Made by a program: the position numbers and the translations under genes
Assembly: GCF_027587175.1 (NCBI RefSeq)
Contig: NZ_JAPCID010000055.1
Coordinates: 1-45,545, forward strand
Length of the DNA: 45,545 nucleotides
Origin: Solirubrobacter deserti
Lineage (GTDB): Bacteria; Actinomycetota; Thermoleophilia; Solirubrobacterales; Solirubrobacteraceae
Reading direction: 5' to 3'
Part shown: one piece after another, positions 40,376-45,545 of the stretch
How the letters are laid out: the number at the start of each line of letters is the position of its first letter
Position numbering within the stretch: the stretch's first letter is position 1
Notes under the pieces: generated by a model
The model's database searches: none
What the model saw: the letters and a program-made list of their open reading frames with translations, nothing else
What the model was told of the DNA's origin: nothing

Positions 40376-41286
40376 CGACCCTCCCCCAGCGCCGCCGCGT
40401 GCACCCGCTCGACGTCCAGCGCCCAGCCGCACGCGGGCAGTGGACGGCCAAAGCGCCCGAGCAGGTCGTCATAGCGCCCGCCGCCGCCCAGCGGCGAGCC
40501 GAACGCGGCGTCATAGACCTCGAACACCGGGCCCGTGTAATAGCCCAGCGTCCGCACCAGCCCAAGATCGAAGATCACGCGCCCGGCCACGTCCTCCGCC
40601 AGCAGCTCATAGACCTCGCGCAGCGGCTCGCCCTCGGGCACGATCTCCACGCCGCCGCGTGCCCGCGCGATGTCCAGCAGCTCGACCGCGCCCGCGGCGC
40701 GCAGCTCGCGCTCGAGCCCGACCATGTCGCCCGCGGCCAGTTCCCGCAGGATCGGCCCGGTGTCGTGCACGCCGGCACGGTCCAGCGCCCGCGAGAACAG
40801 CGACGCGTCCCCCAGGCCGACCCGGTAGGAGTCCAGGCCGGCGGCGTCCAGCGCCGCGCACAGCACCGTGATCGCCTCGGCCGTGCCGGCCGGCCCGGGC
40901 GCGCCGACGAGCTCGATCCCCGCCTGCAGGATCTCCCGCGGCTGCCCGCGGTGCTGCTTGACCGCGCGGTAGGCGCTCGCGATGTAGGAGAAGCGCAGCG
41001 GCGGCGACGCGGTCCCATAGCGGGTCGCGACCACGCGCGCGATCGGGATCGTCATGTCCGACCGCAGCACGAGCACGTTGCCGTGCTCGTCGAAGAGCCG
41101 GTACGCGGGATCGGCGGCGGCCGAGTCCCCGCGCGTGAGCACGGTCTCGTACTCGAGCGCGGGCGTGGCGACCTCGCCGTACTCGTGGGCGTCGAACACG
41201 GTCCGCATCGCGTCCGTGATCGCCCGCAGCTCCCGGAGCTCGTCCGGGAGCACGTCTCGCGTGCCGCTGGGGATCGGGTGGATCAC
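40372..41286 (-). CDS. hisZ: ATP phosphoribosyltransferase regulatory subunit
   Basis: 304 residues from a GTG overlapping the murA stop (GTGA). A class II histidyl-tRNA synthetase-like core (IPSGTRDVLPDE; LVLRSDMTIPIARVVATRYG; LGYYTGPVFEVY; GGGGRYDDLLGRFG) without an anticodon-binding domain, as expected for HisZ. It forms the hetero-octamer with HisG-S and carries the histidine feedback control. Confidence 0.93.
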   Translation of the reverse strand: MIHPIPSGTRDVLPDELRELRAITDAMRTVFDAHEYGEVATPALEYETVLTRGDSAAADPAYRLFDEHGNVLVLRSDMTIPIARVVATRYGTASPPLRFSYIASAYRAVKQHRGQPREILQAGIELVGAPGPAGTAEAITVLCAALDAAGLDSYRVGLGDASLFSRALDRAGVHDTGPILRELAAGDMVGLERELRAAGAVELLDIARARGGVEIVPEGEPLREVYELLAEDVAGRVIFDLGLVRTLGYYTGPVFEVYDAAFGSPLGGGGRYDDLLGRFGRPLPACGWALDVERVHAAALGEGR

Positions 41287-42575
41287 GTCACCGGAACGCG
41301 TTCGATGTTGGCCCCCAGCGCGCGCAGGCGCTCGTCGATGCGCTCGTAGCCGCGGTCGATGTCGCGCACGTTGTGGATCTCGCTCGTGCCCTGCGCGCAC
41401 ACGGCGGCGATCAGCATCGCCATGCCGGCGCGGATGTCCGGGGAGGAGACGCGCGCGCCGCGCAGCTGCCGCGGGCCGATGACGATCGCCCGGTGCGGGT
41501 CGCAGATCGTGATCTCCGCCCCCATCGAGATCAGCTTGTCCACGAAGAACAGGCGGTTCTCGAACATCTTCTCGAAGATCAGGACGCTGCCCTCGGCCTG
41601 GGTGGCGAGCGCGACCGCGATCGACGTGAGGTCCGCCGGGAACGCGGGCCAGGGGCCGTCCTCGATCTTGGACTGGTAGTCGCCGGCGTCGCGCGCGACC
41701 TTCAGGGTCTGGTTGCCCGGGATGTGGCAGGTGCCGTCCTCACGCATCTCGGACTCCAGCCCGAGGCGGCGGAACGCCAACCGCACCATGCGCAGGTCGT
41801 CGGCGACGCAGCCCTTGATGTCCAGCTCACCGCCGGTCACGCCCGCGAGCGCCATGAACGACCCGATCTCGATGTGGTCAGGCGATACCGAGTACTCGCA
41901 GCCGCCGAGCGTCGCGACGCCGTGCACCGTCATGACGTTGGACCCGATGCCCTCGATCGCGGCGCCCATCTTGTTGAGCATGCGCGCGACGTCCTGCACG
42001 TGCGGCTCACACGCGGCGTTGCGGATCACGGTCGTGCCCGCGACCCCCGCGGCCGCCATCAGGGCGTTCTCCGTACCCATCACGGACGGCTCGTCCATGA
42101 AGAAGTCGCACGGCGCCAGGCCCTCGGCCGGCGCCTTGATGACGACGTCGCGGCCGTGCTCGACGGTCGCGCCGAGCGCGCGGAACGCGTCCAGGTGCGG
42201 GTCCAGGCGGCGGCGGCCGATCACGTCGCCGCCCGGAGGCGGCATCGTCGCCGACCCGAAGCGCGCGAGCAGCGGGCCCGCGGCCAGGAACGAGGCGCGG
42301 ATGCGCTCGGCCAGGTCCGCGTCCACTTCCGTCTTGTTGACGTTGGCGGCGTTGAGCTTGACGGTGTTGAGGTCCGGACGCTCGACGGTCACGCCGAGGT
42401 CCACGAGCAGCTCCAGCAGCGCCTCCGTGTCACGGATGGCGGGGACGTTGTACAGCGTGACGTCCTCGTCCGTGAGCAGGCAGGCGGCGAGCAGTGGCAG
42501 CGCGGCGTTCTTGTTGCCGGCGGGCGTGACGGTGCCGGACAGCGGCACCCCGCCTTCGATGACGAACTTCTCCAT
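41283..42575 (-). CDS. murA: UDP-N-acetylglucosamine 1-carboxyvinyltransferase
   Basis: 430 residues from the ATG at 42573-42575. First committed step of peptidoglycan synthesis, transferring enolpyruvyl from PEP. It begins FVIEGGVPLSGTVTPAGNKN with K22 and N23. The active-site loop reads MPPPGGDVIGRRRLDPHL: position 117, normally the fosfomycin-target Cys, is Asp, as in Mycobacterium tuberculosis MurA. The catalytic Asp (AFPADLTSIAVALATQAEG) and Arg (SSPDIRAGMAMLIAA) regions are normal. It heads the murA-his operon. Confidence 0.96.
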   Translation of the reverse strand: MEKFVIEGGVPLSGTVTPAGNKNAALPLLAACLLTDEDVTLYNVPAIRDTEALLELLVDLGVTVERPDLNTVKLNAANVNKTEVDADLAERIRASFLAAGPLLARFGSATMPPPGGDVIGRRRLDPHLDAFRALGATVEHGRDVVIKAPAEGLAPCDFFMDEPSVMGTENALMAAAGVAGTTVIRNAACEPHVQDVARMLNKMGAAIEGIGSNVMTVHGVATLGGCEYSVSPDHIEIGSFMALAGVTGGELDIKGCVADDLRMVRLAFRRLGLESEMREDGTCHIPGNQTLKVARDAGDYQSKIEDGPWPAFPADLTSIAVALATQAEGSVLIFEKMFENRLFFVDKLISMGAEITICDPHRAIVIGPRQLRGARVSSPDIRAGMAMLIAAVCAQGTSEIHNVRDIDRGYERIDERLRALGANIERVPVT

Positions 42576-42587
42576 GTTGGCGGCGGC

Positions 42588-42593
42588 TAGGCT
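42588..42593 (+). promoter_or_regulatory. Possible -10 box of the HD-domain gene
   Basis: TAGGCT ending 10 nt before the ATG at 42604; lies in the 28 bp gap to the divergent murA. Confidence 0.35.
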
Positions 42594-42603
42594 ACCGAGT
42601 CCC

Positions 42604-43185
42604 ATGCCGCTGCCCATGACCCGTGACGAAGCCTGGACGCTGTTCTGCGAGTGGACGGAGTCCGAGAGCCTGCGTCGTCATGTGCTCGCGGTCGAAGCCT
42701 GCATGCGCGCGTACGCGGAGAAGTTCGGCGAGGACGTCGAGCGCTGGGGCATGGTCGGGATGCTCCACGACCTCGACTACGAGCGCTATCCGGACCTCCA
42801 CACGGGCCACCCGCGCTACGCGCTGGCCGAGCTCGAGCGGCTCGGCTTCCCGGAGGACATGGTGCGCGCGGTCGCGTCCCACGCGGATTACCTCGAGGTC
42901 TCGCGCGACACGCCGATGGAGAAGACGCTGTTCGCGGTCGACGAGCTGTCCGGGTTCGTCATGGCGTGCGCCTACGTACGCCCCACCGGCATCGAGGGCC
43001 TCACGCCCAAGTCGGTCAAGAAGAAGATGAAGACGCCCGCGTTCGCGCGTGAGGTGGATCGCGAGGGCCTGCACGAGGGCGCCGAGCTGCTCGGCGTCGA
43101 TCTCGACGAGCACATCGCGTTTGTTATCGCGGCGCTGGAGCCGCACGCGGCCGAGCTCGGGCTCGCCCGCACGCCTTCGGGCTGA
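42604..43185 (+). CDS. HD-domain (HDIG-like) phosphohydrolase
   Basis: 193 residues from the ATG at 42604 (42616 is an alternative); the long frame upstream is antisense to murA. The HD metal site is visible: H26 in RRHVLAVEACM, H55-D56 in GMLHDLDYERYPD, and a further His in AVASHADYLE. This is a stand-alone HD protein of the type often annotated as hydrolase; substrates range from nucleotides to phosphates and cannot be told here. A hairpin follows at 43231-43247. Confidence 0.85.
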   Translation: MPLPMTRDEAWTLFCEWTESESLRRHVLAVEACMRAYAEKFGEDVERWGMVGMLHDLDYERYPDLHTGHPRYALAELERLGFPEDMVRAVASHADYLEVSRDTPMEKTLFAVDELSGFVMACAYVRPTGIEGLTPKSVKKKMKTPAFAREVDREGLHEGAELLGVDLDEHIAFVIAALEPHAAELGLARTPSG

Positions 43186-43230
43186 GCCCGCCCGGCCGCG
43201 ACTCCGCACATTCCGGCCGGCCCTGCCCGC

Positions 43231-43247
43231 CCTGCCCCCCGGGCAGG
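43231..43247. terminator. Hairpin after the HD-domain gene
   Basis: 7 bp perfect inverted repeat CCTGCCC / GGGCAGG, 3 nt loop. Its right arm can instead form a 10 bp stem (43239-43248 with 43273-43282), so two exclusive folds are possible. Confidence 0.5.
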
Positions 43248-43342
43248 CACCACGGGCCACCAGCACGCTCGGGCCTGCCCGGAACCGGCGGGGACGACGG
43301 TTGCATTCGCCGGCGATGCACGGGCCTCGCGGCCAAGCGGGC

Positions 43343-43348
43343 TAACCT
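43343..43348 (+). promoter_or_regulatory. Probable -10 box of the dehydrogenase gene
   Basis: TAACCT ending 9 nt before the ATG at 43358, no Shine-Dalgarno sequence. Confidence 0.4.
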
Positions 43349-43357
43349 GCCTCGTCG

Positions 43358-44449
43358 ATGCTGAAGATCATCGTCCTCGAGGGCGACGAGACGGGTCAGG
43401 AGCTGCTCGAGCAGTCGATCCGCGTCCTCGATCCCTCGCTGCTCGGTCTCGAGCTCGAGCTGGTCCACTACGACCTGTCGCTCGAGAAGCGGCGGGAGAC
43501 CGGGAATGAGATCGTCCACGAGGCGGCGGGCGCGATGCGCGAGGCCGGCTTCGGGCTCAAGGCGGCGACGATCACGCCGGAGGGCAAGGACGACGTCGGC
43601 TCCCCGAACCGCATCCTGCGCGAGGAGGTCGACGGCAAGGTGATCGTGCGCACCGGGCGGCGGATCCCGGGCGTCGTCGGTCCCGTCTCGGGCGTCTACC
43701 ACCCGATCTCCGTCGTGCGCATGGCCGTCGACGACGCCTACGGCGCCAAGCAGTGGCGCGAGGGGGACGAGGACGAGGAAGCCGCGTTCATGACGATGCG
43801 GATCTCGCGCTCGACGTGCCGGGCCGTCGCCGAGTACTCGTTCATGTTCGCCGAGCGGATCGGCGCGAAGGTGTACGGCGGGCCCAAGTGGACCGTCTCG
43901 CCGATCTACGACGGGCTGCTCAAGGAGGAGATGGACGCCGCGGCGGCCAAGTACTCGAGCGTCGTCTACCAGCCGGTCCTGATCGACGCGCTGTACGCGG
44001 GGCTGATCTCCGGCGCTGCCGACTCACCGCTCGTGATTCCCGCACTGAATCGAGACGGCGACTGCCTGAGCGACCTGGTCATGCCGATGTTCGGGTCGAT
44101 CGCCGGAGCCGAGTCGGTGCTCTTGAGCTTCGATGCCGATTACAACGTGCAGGTCGCCATGGCCGAGGCGCCGCACGGCACCGCGCCGTCGCTGTTCGGC
44201 AAGAACCTGGCGAACCCGATGGCGATGCTGCTGGCCTGCGGGTCCGTGCTCTCGTACGCGGGTGCGAAGGGCCATGCCGGCGCGGATCGCGCCTCGCGCG
44301 CCGTCTACGAGTCCGTGCTGGAGGCCACCGCCTCGGGCGTCAAGACGATCGATCTCGGCGGTCACGCGACCACGTCGGAGTTCACCGACGACGTCCTGGA
44401 CCGCATCCGGACCAAGATGGAAGTCTGGTCTTCCTTGGGCGCTCGCTGA
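43358..44449 (+). CDS. Isocitrate/isopropylmalate dehydrogenase family protein
   Basis: 363 residues, a beta-decarboxylating dehydrogenase. The substrate loop SPNRILR fits S-x-N-x-x-L-R of isocitrate dehydrogenases rather than the LeuB pattern. Metal-binding aspartates are in LNRDGDCLSDLVM and IDALYAG, and the catalytic Lys is probably in GGPKWTVSPIYDG. The cofactor loop reads EAPHGTAPSLFGKNLANP: the residues that usually mark NAD (Asp-Ile) or NADP (Lys-Tyr) use are Ser-Leu, so cofactor choice is unclear. Most likely an isocitrate dehydrogenase. It follows the HD gene by 172 bp. Confidence 0.88.
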   Translation: MLKIIVLEGDETGQELLEQSIRVLDPSLLGLELELVHYDLSLEKRRETGNEIVHEAAGAMREAGFGLKAATITPEGKDDVGSPNRILREEVDGKVIVRTGRRIPGVVGPVSGVYHPISVVRMAVDDAYGAKQWREGDEDEEAAFMTMRISRSTCRAVAEYSFMFAERIGAKVYGGPKWTVSPIYDGLLKEEMDAAAAKYSSVVYQPVLIDALYAGLISGAADSPLVIPALNRDGDCLSDLVMPMFGSIAGAESVLLSFDADYNVQVAMAEAPHGTAPSLFGKNLANPMAMLLACGSVLSYAGAKGHAGADRASRAVYESVLEATASGVKTIDLGGHATTSEFTDDVLDRIRTKMEVWSSLGAR

Positions 44450-44467
44450 GGCATCATTGTCGGCGGG

Positions 44468-44923
44468 GTGGACGTCGACGCGAGCATCGAGCAGGTCGCG
44501 GGGATCCTGGTTCGCGAAGGGCTGCGGTACCAGGTCTCCGGCGACGGCCGGACCTACCGGCTGCGGTTCGACTCCGCTGCCGTCTTCATCGACTTCCGCG
44601 AGTGGCAGGACGACAGCGTCGTCATCATCGTCCACTCCCCCGTCCTGCAGGACATCGATCCTGACTCACCCGGCGCCGCGCAGGCGCTGAACCTGCTGAA
44701 CGACCTCAACCGGAGCTTCTTCTTCGTGAAGTTCACGTTCCGGGACGGGGTGCTGATCGCCCGCTACGACCTGCTCGGCGAGACGCTGCAGGCGGGCGAG
44801 CTGGTCAACGCGATCTACGAGATCGCGGGCGCCGCCGACCGCCTCGACGACGAGCTCGCAGACGCCCTGGGCGGCAAGCCGTTCGAGGTCAAACTCGGCG
44901 AGACCGGCGACACCGGCCCCTGA
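44468..44923 (+). CDS. YbjN-like domain protein
   Basis: 151 residues from a GTG 18 bp after the dehydrogenase stop. One alpha/beta domain of the YbjN/type III secretion-chaperone-like fold: YRLRFDSAAVFIDFREWQDD, then LLNDLNRSFFFVKFTF and GVLIARYDLLGE. An acidic C-terminal helix follows. Family function is poorly known, and in actinobacteria such proteins are often annotated only as hypothetical. The fold call is by pattern and moderate in strength. Confidence 0.7.
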   Translation: MDVDASIEQVAGILVREGLRYQVSGDGRTYRLRFDSAAVFIDFREWQDDSVVIIVHSPVLQDIDPDSPGAAQALNLLNDLNRSFFFVKFTFRDGVLIARYDLLGETLQAGELVNAIYEIAGAADRLDDELADALGGKPFEVKLGETGDTGP

Positions 44924-44932
44924 TTCCGAGCT

Positions 44933-44950
44933 CTGCAAGATCGCTTGCAG
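44933..44950. terminator. Terminator hairpin after the YbjN-like gene
   Basis: Perfect 7 bp inverted repeat CTGCAAG / CTTGCAG with loop ATCG, 9 bp after the stop codon. Confidence 0.6.
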
Positions 44951-44954
44951 CCCA

Positions 44955-44968
44955 CGAACCCGTGTTCG
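44955..44968. promoter_or_regulatory. Second LexA-box-like palindrome
   Basis: CGAAC-CCGT-GTTCG; arms fit the Gram-positive SOS box, but the R position and last base deviate. 98 bp upstream of a perfect box. Confidence 0.35.
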
Positions 44969-45044
44969 GCTCTACGGCGTGGGATCCGCAAATTCCGGGG
45001 TGAGGTTCCCGCTCTTTGGGTCCTTTTCCGTCCGACCGGATCCA

Positions 45045-45050
45045 TAGCCT
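45045..45050 (+). promoter_or_regulatory. Possible -10 box of the SOS-like small ORF
   Basis: TAGCCT just 2 bp before the LexA-type box, which would then cover the transcription start. Confidence 0.35.
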
Positions 45051-45052
45051 TG

Positions 45053-45066
45053 CGAACACATGTTCC
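45053..45066. promoter_or_regulatory. Consensus LexA (SOS) box
   Basis: CGAACACATGTTCC matches every position of the Gram-positive consensus CGAACRNRYGTTYC. It lies between a possible -10 box and the ATG at 45072. Confidence 0.65.
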
Positions 45067-45071
45067 CTTCG

Positions 45072-45332
45072 ATGACCGATCGCCGCCAGAACAAGCGCTC
45101 GCTCCGAGAGCTGGTGCGCGGGGCCATGGACACGGCCCTGGAGTTCGTCACGCTGGGTGAGGCCAACCGCGCGACCATGACCGAATCGTCGCCCGCCCCC
45201 ACCGTCGAGCACCCGCACCGCCGCACGCTCGATCATCGTCGTAAGAGCCGGAAGCGCCCAGGGATGGTGCCCGCCCGGCCACAGGTGTGCACGTCGCCGG
45301 TTCATCGCCCGGCGACCCACAGCCGCACCTGA
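45072..45332 (+). CDS. Small basic hypothetical protein, possibly SOS-controlled
   Basis: 86 residues from the ATG at 45072, which starts 5 bp after the LexA-type box; the in-frame ATG at 45060 is inside the box. The N-terminal half DRRQNKRSLRELVRGAMDTALEFVTLGEAN (quoted as RSLRELVRGAMDTALEFV) looks like a real amphipathic helix. The C-terminal half is Pro/Arg/His-rich and could be non-coding read-through. No family is recognised. There is no membrane segment and no LysM domain, so it is not an evident YneA/DivS-type division inhibitor. Codon evidence is weak. Confidence 0.4.
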   Translation: MTDRRQNKRSLRELVRGAMDTALEFVTLGEANRATMTESSPAPTVEHPHRRTLDHRRKSRKRPGMVPARPQVCTSPVHRPATHSRT

Positions 45333-45545
45333 CCCCCGCGCCCGCCGGCGATCTGGTCTGGGAGGACTGATCGATCCGGCCGGGCCGCGGAGCGGAACAC
45401 ACCCGCTCGACCCGGGCCCGGGCGCAATCCGGCGCCCACCCGCCCGGGCCGAAGCGGCCACCGGCGCCGCACAGCCGCGCCCGCGCGACGTTGCGGCGCC
45501 CAAGCGTGCGCCGCCGCGCGGCCCGCCGCGGCCACACGCCCCGCC
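45333..45545. other. Right edge, no supported gene
   Basis: 213 bp of extremely GC-rich DNA with several short palindromes (for example around CCCGGGCCCGGG). A GGAGG occurs at 45361-45365, but no ATG, GTG or TTG follows at a usable distance. An open plus frame runs to the edge but has only Pro/Arg/Ala-rich content. Confidence 0.5.

Noticed and set aside
44924-45059. tRNA-like or small RNA gene in the gap after the YbjN-like gene
   Set aside because: No cloverleaf could be drawn; the palindromes are explained by a terminator and LexA-type boxes.
45371-45545. Open plus frame running off the right edge
   Set aside because: No usable start codon, composition only Pro/Arg/Ala-rich, no motif; cannot be supported without flanking sequence.
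1-45545. CRISPR array, insertion sequence, prophage or integrated element
   Set aside because: No spaced direct repeats, transposase, integrase or tRNA-adjacent att-like repeats were seen on reading; a repeat search would be needed for short ones.

Overview
The window is very GC-rich DNA packed with short-spaced, mostly minus-strand genes. The gene set points to an actinobacterium: a GarA-type FHA protein beside an FtsR-type MerR regulator, SepF, an RsiG-like anti-sigma protein, DUF6328 and DJ-1/AraC fusions. HisG is the short form working with HisZ, and MurA carries Asp in place of the catalytic Cys. With the general gene order, this makes a deep-branching class such as Thermoleophilia (Solirubrobacter/Conexibacter type) the best guess. 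That placement is an inference, because there is no rRNA in the window.

Layout. 1-680: end of a membrane protein with an RskA-like extracellular domain. 670-6655 (minus): proS, CDP-alcohol phosphatidyltransferase, RsiG-like protein, GarA-like FHA protein, FtsR-like MerR regulator, apt, alkylglycerone-phosphate synthase. 6755-11212 (plus): superoxide dismutase, then two paralogous secreted GH-A-type glycosidases and a methyltransferase. 11294-12535 (minus): ispG. 12624-14458 (plus): MFS exporter and MarR regulator. 14575-18488 (minus): chemoreceptor and long-chain acyl-CoA synthetase. 18577-20796 (minus): rseP and dxr. 20848-23124: methyltransferase, PfpI protein, GlxA-type regulator. 23102-28145 (minus): DUF6328, cdsA, uppS, frr, pyrH, tsf, rpsB. 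28356-32905 (minus): rluD-like synthase, lspA, yggT, proC, sepF, yggS and a tRNA nucleotidyltransferase-like gene. 32941-34239 (plus): anchored PQQ-type beta-propeller. 34276-42575 (minus): hisF, an NmrA/TetR module, hisA, hisH, hisB, hisD, hisG, hisZ, murA. 42604-45332 (plus): HD-domain protein, isocitrate/isopropylmalate-type dehydrogenase, YbjN-like protein, and a small ORF behind a LexA-type box.

How it fits together. The minus-strand backbone is the familiar bacterial order rpsB-tsf-pyrH-frr-uppS-cdsA-dxr-rseP-ispG-proS, which makes translation factors, UMP, isoprenoid precursors, polyprenyl carrier and CDP-diacylglycerol. It is flanked by cell-division/lipoprotein genes (sepF, yggT, lspA) and by a his-murA cluster. 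Accessory cassettes, mostly on the opposite strand and often with their own regulator, sit at the joints of this backbone. Genes inside operons overlap by ATGA or GTGA. Many first genes lack a Shine-Dalgarno sequence and instead have a TAnnnT box 6-14 nt before the start codon, suggesting leaderless transcripts.

The most interesting signals are the RsiG-like protein together with a FliA/WhiG-like promoter before the chemoreceptor; a GarA homologue with an added zinc ribbon; a consensus LexA box over the promoter of an unknown small ORF; and a ribosomal protein S2 with a low-complexity tail of about 190 residues. No rRNA, tRNA, CRISPR array, insertion sequence or prophage was recognised.
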